From positions 124,001 through 188,000 of the forward strand of contig NZ_BMML01000023.1 in the NCBI RefSeq assembly GCF_014645815.1: a stretch of DNA of 64,000 bases, read 5' to 3'. Both the position numbers and the translations under genes were made by a program. The stretch is from Streptomyces fuscichromogenes (GTDB lineage: Bacteria; Actinomycetota; Actinomycetes; Streptomycetales; Streptomycetaceae). The notes under the pieces are model-generated. The model was given only the letters and a program-made list of their open reading frames with translations. It was not told the origin of the DNA and did not search any database. Below, piece after piece: positions 40,969 to 50,189 of the stretch (position 1 is the stretch's first letter; each line of letters begins with the position of its first letter).

Positions 40969-42386
40969 CCCGCACCAGGGCCCCCGGCTCCGAACCCGAA
41001 CCCGAACCCCGCACCGAACCCGTACCTCGCACCCGCATCTCGCCCGACCCCGGATCCGGGCCCACGCCCGATTCCGAACCAGGCCCCGGCCCCGGCCGCC
41101 GCCCCTCCCCCGTACCCGCCGCCGCCCCCGGCCGTGCCCCGGTGGTCGTTCCGTCGCGAGGTGCTGTCCGGTGCCGCGTCGGTAAGGTCGGTGTCCGCCG
41201 GGGTGGGCGGGGCAGGTCCGTCGGTCTTGTGGTGGTGGCCGTGGCGGTCGCGCTGAGCGGCTGTCAGCGTGGTCCGTCGAACACCCCCGCGCCCGCCACC
41301 ACCGGTCCGGGCGGCTGCCCCGCCGTCCTGGCCGGAGCACGGGCCGCCGTCGCGCGGGCGGAGCGGACCGACACCGTCTGGAACGGACCGACCACCGGGC
41401 CCGTCGCGGTGTCCGGCAGGACGCTCGTGTTCGTCGCGCAGACCATGACCAACCCCGGGGTCGCGGGCGTCGCCAACGGTCTGCGGGAGGCCGTGCGCGT
41501 GATCGGCTGGCAGGTCCGGGTGATCGACGGCGGCGGCAGCCCCGCCGGCATCCAGGCGGCCATGAGCGAGGCCGTGGCCCTGCGGCCCTCGGGCATCGTC
41601 ATCGGCGGCTTCGACCCCGGCTCCACCTCCCGGCAGGTCGCCGCGGCGGGTGCGGCCGGCATCCCGCTCGTCGGCTGGCACGCGGTCGCCACCCCCGGCC
41701 CGAGCAGGCGGCCCGCGCTCTTCACCAACGTCACCACCCGGGTCGAGGACGTGGCCGGCATCACCGCGCAGTGGATCATCGCGCACTCCGGCGGCCGGGC
41801 CGGGGTCGTCCTGTTCACCGACGCCTCGGTCCCGTTCGCGAAGCGGAAGTCCGAGCTGATCAGGGCGAACCTCGCCGACTGCGCCGGAGTACGGCTGCTC
41901 GCGTACGAGAACATCCCGATCCCGGACGCGAGCAGCCGCACCCCGCGCGAGATCTCCTCCCTGCTCGCCCGCTTCCCGGACACCTGGACCCACTCCGCCG
42001 CCATCAACGACCTGTACTTCGCCGACGCCGCCCCCGCCTTCCGCGCGGCCGGCCGCAAGGGGGCGGGCCCGCCCTTCAACATCGGTGCCGGGGACGGCGA
42101 TCCGTCCGCCTTCCAGCGCATCAACAGCCGGCAGTACCAGGCCGCCACCGTTCCCGAGCCGCTGTCGCAGCAGGGCTGGCAGATCACCGACGAGTTCAAC
42201 CGCGCCTTCTCCGGTCGTCCGGCCAGCGGCTACGTCGCCCCGACCCATGTCTCGACGGCCGCCAACAGCGCCGGGGCCACGGCCTGGGACCCGCCGGGCT
42301 ACCGTGAGGCGTACCGGAGGATCTGGGGCGGACGGGCCGCCCGCGGGCCGCGTCCCGCGCTTCCGCACCGAGTGAGCACCGAGTGA
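40965..42386 (+). CDS. CUT2 sugar ABC transporter substrate-binding lipoprotein
   Basis: From ATG 40965 (overlapping the permease stop) the frame encodes 473 residues. The first ~60 are Pro/Glu/Arg-rich (EPEPEPRTEPVPRTRI), then Arg-rich residues lead into a signal segment SVGLVVVAVAVALSGC with a lipobox Cys near residue 104. The mature part is a periplasmic-binding type I fold (LVFVAQTMTNPGVAGVANGL, GIVIGGFDPGSTSRQVAAAG, PLVGWHAV). An in-frame GTG at 41142 would place the signal peptide near the N-terminus and may be the true start. The ligand is probably a sugar; identity not visible. Confidence 0.8.
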   Translation: MTRTRAPGSEPEPEPRTEPVPRTRISPDPGSGPTPDSEPGPGPGRRPSPVPAAAPGRAPVVVPSRGAVRCRVGKVGVRRGGRGRSVGLVVVAVAVALSGCQRGPSNTPAPATTGPGGCPAVLAGARAAVARAERTDTVWNGPTTGPVAVSGRTLVFVAQTMTNPGVAGVANGLREAVRVIGWQVRVIDGGGSPAGIQAAMSEAVALRPSGIVIGGFDPGSTSRQVAAAGAAGIPLVGWHAVATPGPSRRPALFTNVTTRVEDVAGITAQWIIAHSGGRAGVVLFTDASVPFAKRKSELIRANLADCAGVRLLAYENIPIPDASSRTPREISSLLARFPDTWTHSAAINDLYFADAAPAFRAAGRKGAGPPFNIGAGDGDPSAFQRINSRQYQAATVPEPLSQQGWQITDEFNRAFSGRPASGYVAPTHVSTAANSAGATAWDPPGYREAYRRIWGGRAARGPRPALPHRVSTE

Positions 42387-42552
42387 GCACCGACACCCGC
42401 GGCGCCCGGTGACGGGTCCGGCGAGGCTTCCCGCACCGCCCGGCCGGCCCTGGAGATCGGACGTCGGGATGCACGGTGTTGCGGGCGGGTACCCGGCCGT
42501 CGTCACGCGACACTGGGACGAGACGGCCGGCGAACAGGGCGGGGAGGCGAGC

Positions 42553-43179
42553 GTGGTGATCGCCGTCAATCCGACGGACAGCGGCTCGCTGCTCGCCGCC
42601 TTCGGCGCGTTGGGCGTCCTGGCGGTGATCTTCGCCGAGTCGGCGCTGCTGGTCTTCGGTTTCTTCCTGCCGGGGGACACGCTGCTCTTCCCGGCCGGTG
42701 TGCTGTGCGCGGCGACCGCGGACCGGCCGCCCCGGCTGGAGCTGTGGCAGGTGCTGGTGTGCGCGGCCGTCGGTGCGGTGGCGGGCGGGCAGGTCGGCTA
42801 TCTGATCGGCCGGCACGGCGGGCGGCCGCTGCTGGCCCGGACCTCCCGGCGGCGGGTGCGGGAGAGCGCGGCCCGGGCGGAGCGGCTGCTGGCCCGCTAC
42901 GGATACGGCAAGGCGCTGGTGATCGGCCGCTTCGTGCCGATGCTCCGGTCGGTGCTGCATCCGGCGGCCGGGGCGCTCGGGGTGCCGGTACGGCCGTTCA
43001 CCCTCTGGCAGGCCGTCGGCGGAGTCCTCTGGTCGCAGAGCTTCGTCCTCGCCGGGTACGCCCTGGGCTCCTCGGTCTCCCACATCGACCGCTATCTGCT
43101 GCCGGTGGTCGGTGTGATCGTCGCACTGTCCCTGCTGCCGCTGTTGGCGGAGGCGCGCCGGGCACACCGCGACCGCTGA
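42553..43179 (+). CDS. DedA-family membrane protein
   Basis: The 208-residue protein has five hydrophobic segments and the DedA/SNARE-associated motifs FAESALLVFGFFLPGDTLLF, GQVGYLIGRHGG and YGKALVIGRFVPMLRS (the F/GRF.P..R motif). Members act in lipid or polyprenyl-phosphate handling and membrane homeostasis. GTG 42553 is chosen because GGGGAGG lies 5 bases upstream; the frame is open back to 42409 with unlikely codons. It is oriented with the sugar operon but separated by 166 bases. Confidence 0.85.
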   Translation: MVIAVNPTDSGSLLAAFGALGVLAVIFAESALLVFGFFLPGDTLLFPAGVLCAATADRPPRLELWQVLVCAAVGAVAGGQVGYLIGRHGGRPLLARTSRRRVRESAARAERLLARYGYGKALVIGRFVPMLRSVLHPAAGALGVPVRPFTLWQAVGGVLWSQSFVLAGYALGSSVSHIDRYLLPVVGVIVALSLLPLLAEARRAHRDR

Positions 43180-43226
43180 CCCTGGCCGGGGTTCCGCGCG
43201 CGCCGCGGGCGGCCCCTTCGTAGCGG

Positions 43227-44222
43227 CTAGAAGGACACCGGTGGCACCAGGCGGCCGCGGGAGATGAGGGATGCCGCCTTCTTGAGGGGGCGGGCCCGCA
43301 TGCTGACGCTGTAGCCGTCGATGCCCGAGGTGGCGGCGACACGGGTGGTCAGGTAGCGGTAGAAGTCGTCGGGGTCCCGGCTGACGACGCTGGCCAGCAG
43401 GTTGTACTCGCCGGTGACGGCCCCGACGAACGGGACCTCCTCGTGGCGGGCGAACTCCTCGCCGACCCGCTCCAGATGGGCGGGGGCCACGCGCAGCCAC
43501 ACGGTGGCGTTGAGGGGATAGCCCAGGTGTTCCGGCAGCAGTTCGACCTCGTATTCGAGGGTGCCGGAGCTCTCCAGCGACTCCAGCCGGCGGGCCACCC
43601 GGGCGGACGACCAGCCGGTGCGCTCGGCGAGCCGGGTGTGGGTGGTACGGCCGTCCTCGGCGAGGGCGTCGAGCAGCGGGGCGTCCTCGTCCGCGGGCGG
43701 CGGCGGGGGCGCGGGGGCGGGCGACGGCCGTTCGGCCGTGAGCAGCCGTACCGTCTCGGCGTCGAGGCTGTCGCCGTAGCCGGTCCACTCGGCAGTCCCG
43801 GGAGCGCCGTACTCGTGCAGGAGCAGATCGACGCTGACGTCCAGGACCGAGGCGGACTTCGGCAGCTGCCGGAACAGGGCGTCGTCGCGCTCCGTGTCGA
43901 GCGGCGAGCGGATCACGCAGAAGATCTCCGAACCGCCCGAGGCCAGATGGGCGTAGGCGATGTCGGGGCGCCGGGCCAGGGCGTCGGCGAGCGGGCCGAC
44001 CCGGTCGGGGCGGCAGCGGACGCGGGCGACCCACTGCGCGGAGCCGTACACCCGGGGGTTGACGAGCCCCAGCACGCGCAGTGTGCCGCTGCGGCGCAGC
44101 GCCTGATAGCGGCGGGCCGCGGTCTGCTCGGACACGCCGGCCACCTCGCCGATCCGGCGGAACGGCAGCCGGGGGGCGCACTGGAGGGCGCGGAGGATCT
44201 TTCTGTCCACGATGTCGAGCAT
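43227..44222 (-). CDS. Tandem Lrp/AsnC-type transcriptional regulator
   Basis: The 331-residue protein is twice the usual AsnC length. An HTH at residues 1-60 (LDIVDRKILRALQ, RRIGEVAGVSEQTAARRYQAL) and an effector-like segment are followed, after a Pro-rich linker (PAPAPPPPPADED near residue 175), by a second HTH (RTTHTRLAERTGWSSARVAR) and a RAM-type domain ending VVSRDPDDFYRYLTTRVAA. It probably senses an amino acid or related ligand. It is divergent from the MFS gene at 44415, its most likely target. Confidence 0.85.
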   Translation of the reverse strand: MLDIVDRKILRALQCAPRLPFRRIGEVAGVSEQTAARRYQALRRSGTLRVLGLVNPRVYGSAQWVARVRCRPDRVGPLADALARRPDIAYAHLASGGSEIFCVIRSPLDTERDDALFRQLPKSASVLDVSVDLLLHEYGAPGTAEWTGYGDSLDAETVRLLTAERPSPAPAPPPPPADEDAPLLDALAEDGRTTHTRLAERTGWSSARVARRLESLESSGTLEYEVELLPEHLGYPLNATVWLRVAPAHLERVGEEFARHEEVPFVGAVTGEYNLLASVVSRDPDDFYRYLTTRVAATSGIDGYSVSMRARPLKKAASLISRGRLVPPVSF

Positions 44223-44414
44223 GGCGGAAGTCTGTCACGCGATCGCGGGTTCAATGGAGGTTTTTGCAGCCGGAAGGCCACTTGGTTGGTGGTTGTGGGT
44301 GTGCAGACCGGATGCTGTGCCGGCGGGTCTCCCCTCGGGAGCCCGCAGACACAGGCCACCGGACCCGCCGGTGGCCTTCGACCGCGGTGCGGTGCGCCGC
44401 GAAGGAGCATCTCC

Positions 44415-46008
44415 GTGAACGTCACGACACCGGCGAGCACGCCGGTCGAGCGGCGGGCGGCCACCATCGTCATGGCCTGCCTGGGCGTCTTCGTCGCCTA
44501 TCTTCCGGTCACCACCGTCGCCGTGAGCCTGCCCGCGCTGCAGGCCGCGCTCAACGCCTCGACCGCCCAACTGTCCTGGGTGCAGGACGCGTTCGTACTG
44601 CCGATGGCCGCGTTCATCCTGACCGCGGGGGTCTTCGGGGACGTCCACGGGCGCAAGAAGGTGTTCCAGGCCGGTCTGCTGTTCTCGGCGGCGGGCGCCG
44701 TCACCGCCCTGTGCGCGCAGTCGATCGGGGTCGTCTGGGCCGGACAGGCCCTGGCCGGCGTCGGCGCGGCCGCGCTGCTGCCGACCACGCTGGCGCTGAT
44801 CAGCCATGCGGTGCCGGACCACCGGGAGCGCGGCAAGTTCATCGGTGTCTGGGCCACCTGTCTGATGGCGGCCCTGGCGGTCGGCCCGCTGATCGCCGGT
44901 GTGGTCGTCCAGCACTTCTCCTGGCGCTGGGTCTATCTGCCGAGCGTTCCCGTCGCGCTGCTGGCGGTCGCCGTCGCGGCCCGTGCGGCTGCCCGACTCC
45001 CGGGCGCCGCACGGGCGCCGCCTGGACTGGCCCGGCCAGCTGACCGCCACGCTCGCGGTCACCGCGCTGGTGTACGGCGTGATCGAGGGCGGGGCGGACT
45101 CGTTCACGGACGTCAAGGTGATGGTGGCGCTGTTCACGGCCGTGGTCGCCGGTGCCGCGTTCGTGCTGGTGGAGCGGCGCAGCGACAGCCCGATGCTGGA
45201 CCTGAGCCTGTTCCGCAGCCCGGCGTTCACCGCCACCACGCTGGTCGCGATGACCAGCTTCCTGGCGCTCATCGGGTTCTTCTTCGTGCTCAGCCTCTAC
45301 TTCGGCATGGTGCAGCGGCTCGACACCATGGCGGCCGCGTGGCGGCTGCTGGCGGTCACCGGGGCGGCCCTGCTGGTCGGCGGGCCGGCCGGGCGGCTGA
45401 TGCACCGGATATCGGCACGGGTGATGATCACCGGCGGTCTGCTGCTGGTCGCCGCCGCCCAGTTCGCACTGACCGGCCTGGCCGCCGACACCTCGTTCGC
45501 CTCGGTGGCCTGGCGGCTCGCGCTGCTGGGCCTCGGCATGGGCTTCGTCATGACGCCGATGACCGCGACCGCGGTGGCCTCCGTGCCGTACCAGCTGGCC
45601 GGCATGGCCGCCGCCGGCAACAACGCCTTCCGTCAGGTCGGCGGCGCGCTCGGCCCGGCCGTCCTGGGCGCGCTGCTCACCACCCGGGCGCTCGACGCGC
45701 TGCCGGGCCGGCTCACCGACGCCGGGGTCACCGGCGCCACGCAGGAGCAGGTCGTCTCGGTCGCACGGGCGGAAGGCCTGGGCGCGGTCGCCGGGCTGGA
45801 CCTGGGCGCGCGGACCGGGCAGACGATGGGTGCGCTCGGCGACTCCTTCCTGGACGGAATGCGCCTGTGCCTGATCACCGCGGGCAGCCTGACGCTGCTG
45901 GCCGCCCTGGTCGCGGCGGTCCTGCTGCGCACGCCCCGGCAGCGGCCGACGCTCCGGGCGGCGGGACGCACCACGGCCGGGAAGGCCTCGGCCACCCAGG
46001 ACGCCTGA
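44415..46008 (+). pseudogene. MFS transporter gene interrupted by a one-base frameshift
   Basis: GTG 44415 (GAAGGAG 7 bases upstream) opens an MFS frame with motif A as GVFGDVHGRKKVFQAGLLF and six N-terminal helices down to LPSVPVALLAVAVAA. Helices 7-14 (LTATLAVTALVYGVIEGGAD onward) continue to 46008 in the next frame. Removing one C at about 44982 (GGCCCGTG to GGCCGTG) restores a continuous protein of about 530 residues reading AVAAVRLPDSRAPHGRRLDW across the join. It is either a sequencing error or a recent mutation. Divergent from the double AsnC regulator. Confidence 0.8.
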
Positions 46009-46021
46009 CGGCGGCGCCGGG

Positions 46022-47353
46022 TCAGCGCACCAGGCAGGGCCGTCTGGCGTCGAAGCTCCAGCCCTCCACGAGGTACCGCATCCCGGCCGCGTCGTCCCGA
46101 CCCGCGCCGAGGCCCTGCTCCTCGTGGAGGGTGTGGGCCGCCAGCAGCCGGTCCATGTCGAGACGGACGCCCAGGCCGGGGGTGTCGGTCACCGCCACCT
46201 CGCCGCCGGTGATCCGCGGCGGTTCCACGGTGAGGCGCTCCTGTCCCTCCTGCCAGATCCAGTGGGTGTCCAGGGCGTTGTAGTCGCCGGGGGCCGCGGC
46301 ACCGCAGTGGGCCATCATGGCCAGCGAGATGTCGAAGTGGTTGTTGGAGTGGCAGCCCCAGGTCAGCCCCGTCTCGTGGCAGAGCTGGGCCACCCGCACC
46401 GATCCGCGCATGGTCCAGAAGTGCGGGTCCGCGAGCGGGATCGACACCGACTGCAGGGCGAGGGCGTGGGTGAGCTGCCGCCAGTCGGTGGCGATCATGT
46501 TGGTCGCGGTGGGCAGTCCGGTGGCCCGGCGGAACTCGGCGAGGATCTCGCGCCCGGAGTAGCCGTCCTCGGCCCCGCAGGGGTCCTCGGCGTAGGCGAG
46601 GGTGCCGACCAGCGGCCGGCACAGCTCGACGGCCTCGCGCAGGGACCAGGCGCCGTTGGGGTCGAGGGTGATCCGGGCCTCGGGAAAGCGTTGCTTGAGG
46701 GCCTGTACGGCCTTGACCTCCTCGGCGCCCGCCAGGACCCCGCCCTTGAGCTTGAAGTCACGGAAGCCGTAGTGGTCGTAGGCCGCCTCGGCCTGCCGGA
46801 CGATCGACTCCGGGGTGAGGGCCTCCTCGCGGCGGATCCGGTACCACGCCACGTCCGCTTCGGGTTCGCGGAGGTAGTCCAGGTCGGTGCGGTCGGGGTC
46901 GCCGACGTGGAAGAGGTAGCCGAGGACGCGTACCGAGTCGCGCTGCTTGCCGTCGCCGAGCAGGGCGGCGACGGGCACGTCCAGGTGCTGGCCGAGCAGG
47001 TCGAGCAGGGCGGACTCGACGGCGGTCACGGCGTGCACGGTGGTGCGCAGGTCGAAGGTCTGCTCCCCGCGGCCGCCCGCGTCCCGCCCGCCGAACTCCT
47101 CCCCCATGGCCCGCAGCACCCGCTGGTGGTCGCCCAGCCGGGAGCCGACGACCAGCGGTTCGGCATCCCGCAGGGTCCGGGTGATCGCCTCCCCGCCGGG
47201 CACCTCGCCGAGCCCGGTCCGGCCCTCGGAGTCCTCGACGACCACCACGTTGCGGGTGAAGTACGGGGCGTGCGCACCGGAGAGGTTGAGCAGCATGGAG
47301 TCCCGGCCCGCTACCGGGTAGACGGAGAAACGGGTGACGAAGGGCTGGCTCAT
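46022..47353 (-). CDS. gudD: Glucarate dehydratase (enolase superfamily)
   Basis: The 443-residue protein carries the glucarate dehydratase signature residues: KLKGG with the catalytic Lys (FRDFKLKGGVLAG), metal ligands in TLDPNGAW and AYAEDPCGAEDG, NMIATDWRQL, and the catalytic His in CHSNNHFDISLAMMAH. It removes water from D-glucarate or L-idarate to give 5-keto-4-deoxyglucarate, using Mg2+. Length matches the family. No other glucarate genes are adjacent in the window. The upstream region contains a CATATG dyad at about 47370 that may hold its promoter/operator. Confidence 0.93.
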   Translation of the reverse strand: MSQPFVTRFSVYPVAGRDSMLLNLSGAHAPYFTRNVVVVEDSEGRTGLGEVPGGEAITRTLRDAEPLVVGSRLGDHQRVLRAMGEEFGGRDAGGRGEQTFDLRTTVHAVTAVESALLDLLGQHLDVPVAALLGDGKQRDSVRVLGYLFHVGDPDRTDLDYLREPEADVAWYRIRREEALTPESIVRQAEAAYDHYGFRDFKLKGGVLAGAEEVKAVQALKQRFPEARITLDPNGAWSLREAVELCRPLVGTLAYAEDPCGAEDGYSGREILAEFRRATGLPTATNMIATDWRQLTHALALQSVSIPLADPHFWTMRGSVRVAQLCHETGLTWGCHSNNHFDISLAMMAHCGAAAPGDYNALDTHWIWQEGQERLTVEPPRITGGEVAVTDTPGLGVRLDMDRLLAAHTLHEEQGLGAGRDDAAGMRYLVEGWSFDARRPCLVR

Positions 47354-47419
47354 ACGGAGACAGTATCTACATATGAAGACGATGGCCAGGGATCGGAACC
47401 ACTGCGGATCCGGACGGGG

Positions 47420-48097
47420 CTACTCCCGGCCGCCCGGAGTGACCAGCCCCGTCTCGTAGGCGACGACCACCGCCTGGGCGCGGTCGCGCAGGGAGAGTTT
47501 GCCGAGGACGCGGGAGACATGGGTCTTGACGGTCGCCTCGGAGAGGTGGAGGTGGGCGGCCATCTCGGCATTGGACAGGCCCTGGGCGAGCAGGCGCAGG
47601 ACGTCGAGTTCGCGGGGGGTGAGACGGGCCAGGTCGCGGTGGAGGGCGGCGCTGTCGGCACCGGACCGGGCGAACCGTTCGACGAGGCGGCGGGTGATGG
47701 CGGGCGCCAGCAGCGCGTCGCCGGAGCGGACCGTGCGGACGGCGGCCGTCAGGTGTTCGGGGGTGACGTCCTTGAGCAGAAAGCCGCTGGCCCCGGCGGA
47801 CAGCGCCGCGTACACGTACCGGTCGAGGTCGAAGGTGGTCAGCATCAGGATGCGCGGCGGGTCGGGGGCGGCGAGGATCCGGCGGGCCGCCTCCAGGCCG
47901 TCGAGCCCGGGCATCCGGATGTCCATCAGGACGACGTCGGGCCGGGTGCGCCGTACCGCTTCCACGGCTTCCTGGCCGTCGGTGGCCTCGGCGACGACCT
48001 CGATGCCGTCGGCCGCGAGGATCAGCCGGAAGCCGGTGCGGACCAGGGCCTGGTCGTCCGCGACGACGACCCGGGGCGGAACGGCCGGTGAACTCAC
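47420..48097 (-). CDS. NarL/LuxR-family response regulator
   Basis: The 225-residue protein has a receiver domain (VVVADDQALVRTGF with the acidic pocket, phospho-Asp in VVLMDIRMPGLDGL, Lys in GFLLKDVTPEHL) and a C-terminal LuxR HTH (LTPRELDVLRLLAQGLSNAE ... TVKTHVSRVLGKL). GTG 48097 overlaps the kinase stop (GTGA). Targets probably include the divergent ABC exporter genes at 49497-52528, the usual partners of this type of system in Streptomyces. Confidence 0.92.
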   Translation of the reverse strand: MSSPAVPPRVVVADDQALVRTGFRLILAADGIEVVAEATDGQEAVEAVRRTRPDVVLMDIRMPGLDGLEAARRILAAPDPPRILMLTTFDLDRYVYAALSAGASGFLLKDVTPEHLTAAVRTVRSGDALLAPAITRRLVERFARSGADSAALHRDLARLTPRELDVLRLLAQGLSNAEMAAHLHLSEATVKTHVSRVLGKLSLRDRAQAVVVAYETGLVTPGGRE

Positions 48098-49323
48098 GTG
48101 CGCTCCAAGGGGATCAGGGCCCGCACCCGGTAACCGCCCAGCGGACGCGGCCCGTTGGCCAGGGTGCCTCCGTACACGGCGAGCCGCTCGCGCAGTCCGA
48201 TCAGTCCGCGCCCGTTGCCCGTCGCGGCGGCCGACCCGGAGGTGCCCCCGGAGTCGGTGACCTCGACGCGCAGTTCGTCCTTGCCGTAGTCGACGCACAC
48301 GACGGCGCGCGAACCGGACGCGTGCTTCAGGGCGTTGGTCAGTGCTTCCTGCACCACACGGTAGGCGGTCAGCTCGACCCCGCCGGGCAGCGGCCGGACC
48401 GCTCCGGAGACCGACAGCTCGACGGGGGTACCGGTGCCCCGGGCCCGTTCGACCAGCGGGCCGAGCCGCTCCAGACCCGGCTGCGGCTCCAGCTCCGTCT
48501 CCTCGGGGTCGTCCATCGTGAGCAGCCCCATCACCTGCCGCAGCTCCCCCATCGCCGTACGGCCGCCCTCCTCCACCGCGAGCAGCGCCTCACGGGCCCG
48601 CTCGGGTGAACTGTCCATGATCTTACGGGCGGCACCGGCCTGGATGACCATCACGCTCACGTTGTGCGTCACGACGTCGTGCAACTCCCGGGCGATCCTT
48701 GCCCGTTCGTGCTCCACGGCGCTGCGCAGCGCCTCGGCCTGCCGTCGCTCCACCTCCGCCAGCCGCAGCCGGCTCTCGCCCGCCCGGACCTTCCAGGTGC
48801 GCAGTCCGAGGGTGGCCATGACCAGCGGCGCGGCGATGAGCAGGGGCACGTACTGGGTGGGGACGGTGGGTTCGACGCCGAAGGGGGTGTGCGGGACCGA
48901 CCTCCCGATCGTGACGGTGACCAGCACGGCCAGGGCGAGCGTGGCCGTCGCCGCCATCCGGTGGGGGCTGTAGGCGGCCGCGCTGTAGGCGGCGATGACA
49001 CAGGCGTAGAAGGTGAGCCGGGTGACGTCGCCGGGAGTGAGCATGTTCGCCGCCAGCACGATCCAGAGCACGGCCAGCGGGTAGCGGCGGCGCCAGGCGA
49101 GCGGCACGGAGGCGAGGGCCGCCAGACAGACCAGGACCGTCATGCGGTGCCGCCCGGTCGGCCCGTCCGGGTCAGCCGCGTACTGAATCTCGGAGACGAG
49201 GACGAGCAGGGCGAGGCCGGTGTCGAAGAGCCGCCCGCGCGCGGTCTGTTCGGGCGCGGGACCGCCCGGCCCGGCCGGCGCGCGCAGTCGTGACAGCAGG
49301 CCGGACACCCAGGTCGTCGTCAT
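48094..49323 (-). CDS. NarL-type sensor histidine kinase
   Basis: The 409-residue protein has about five hydrophobic segments in the first 190 residues, then a coiled segment and the HisKA_3 motif ERARIARELHDVVTHNVSVM (phosphoacceptor His), and an HATPase domain with EALTNALKHASGSRAVV and GRGLIGLRERLAVYGG. This matches intramembrane-sensing kinases that respond to cell-envelope stress. The response regulator overlaps its 3' end. Divergent from the MacB-like ABC genes. Confidence 0.92.
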   Translation of the reverse strand: MTTTWVSGLLSRLRAPAGPGGPAPEQTARGRLFDTGLALLVLVSEIQYAADPDGPTGRHRMTVLVCLAALASVPLAWRRRYPLAVLWIVLAANMLTPGDVTRLTFYACVIAAYSAAAYSPHRMAATATLALAVLVTVTIGRSVPHTPFGVEPTVPTQYVPLLIAAPLVMATLGLRTWKVRAGESRLRLAEVERRQAEALRSAVEHERARIARELHDVVTHNVSVMVIQAGAARKIMDSSPERAREALLAVEEGGRTAMGELRQVMGLLTMDDPEETELEPQPGLERLGPLVERARGTGTPVELSVSGAVRPLPGGVELTAYRVVQEALTNALKHASGSRAVVCVDYGKDELRVEVTDSGGTSGSAAATGNGRGLIGLRERLAVYGGTLANGPRPLGGYRVRALIPLERT

Positions 49324-49393
49324 CGCCCCATTCTCGGCGTCCCGCGGCTCCCGGGCATCCCTCCTCCGACTACATCTCAAGGATGACCCGGCG

Positions 49394-49419
49394 CCCCGTA
49401 CCTCCGGCACGGTACGGGG
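49394..49419. promoter_or_regulatory. 9-bp inverted repeat in the kinase/ABC intergenic region
   Basis: CCCCGTACC (49394-49402) and GGTACGGGG (49411-49419) are an exact inverted pair with an 8-base centre, halfway between the divergent kinase and ABC genes. It is a candidate binding site for the NarL-type regulator or a promoter-proximal hairpin. Confidence 0.45.
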
Positions 49420-49496
49420 ATTACCCCCGGCGGCCGTCGTACCCGGCCCGGCGCGTTCCCTAGCGTCGGCGGCCACCGAGGGACGGAGACCCACCG

Positions 49497-50189
49497 ATGA
49501 CCACACCGCTGATCGAACTACGGGACGTGACCCGGCGTTACGACGCCGGACCGCCCGCGCTGCTGGACGTGACCCTGACCGTGGCCCCCGGGGAGGCGGT
49601 GGCCGTGCTGGGGCCTTCCGGGAGCGGCAAGTCGACGCTGCTGAACCTGATCGCGGGTCTGGACCGGCCGGACGAGGGCACGGTGACCGTGGACGGCGTC
49701 CGGGTGGACGGGCTGGGCGAGTCGGGCGCGGCCCGTTACCGGCGGGCGGGCGTCGGGATGGTGTTCCAGTTCTTCAACCTGCTGGACGACCTGACCGTCG
49801 CCGACAACGTGGCGCTGCCCGCCCAACTGGCCGGAACGGGACGGCGGGAGGCCGCCCGCCGGGCCGCGGAGCTGCTGGACTCGCTGGGCATCGCGGCACA
49901 GGCCAGCGCGTATCCCGGCCGGCTGTCCGGCGGTGAACGGCAACGCGTCGCGGTGGCACGGGCGTTGATGAACCGCCCGGCGCTGCTGCTGGCCGACGAA
50001 CCGACCGGCGCCCTGGACTCCGCGTCCGGCGCCGACGTCGCCCGGCTGCTCCAGGAGCTGAACGCCGACGGCCAGACCCTCGTCCTGGTCACCCACGACC
50101 ACGACCTGGCCAGGGCCTGCACCCGGCGCACGGTCCACCTCGCCGACGGCCGGATCACCGCCGACGTCACGACGGAGGCGGTCCGATGA
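49497..50189 (+). CDS. MacB/LolD-like ABC transporter ATP-binding protein
   Basis: The 230-residue ATPase has Walker A GPSGSGKST, Q-loop MVFQFFNLLDDLTVADNVAL (the FQFFNLL form typical of MacB/LolD), signature LSGGERQRVAVARAL, Walker B LLLADEPTGALD and H-loop VTHDHDLA. It works with the FtsX-type permease whose start overlaps its stop (ATGA). Such pairs export or sense antimicrobial peptides rather than importing nutrients. Confidence 0.92.
   Translation: MTTPLIELRDVTRRYDAGPPALLDVTLTVAPGEAVAVLGPSGSGKSTLLNLIAGLDRPDEGTVTVDGVRVDGLGESGAARYRRAGVGMVFQFFNLLDDLTVADNVALPAQLAGTGRREAARRAAELLDSLGIAAQASAYPGRLSGGERQRVAVARALMNRPALLLADEPTGALDSASGADVARLLQELNADGQTLVLVTHDHDLARACTRRTVHLADGRITADVTTEAVR

Noticed and set aside
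43227..44473. Plus-strand open frame running from 43443 into the MFS gene
   Set aside because: Upstream of GTG 44415 it is antisense to the AsnC-type regulator; a strong GAAGGAG marks the real MFS start.
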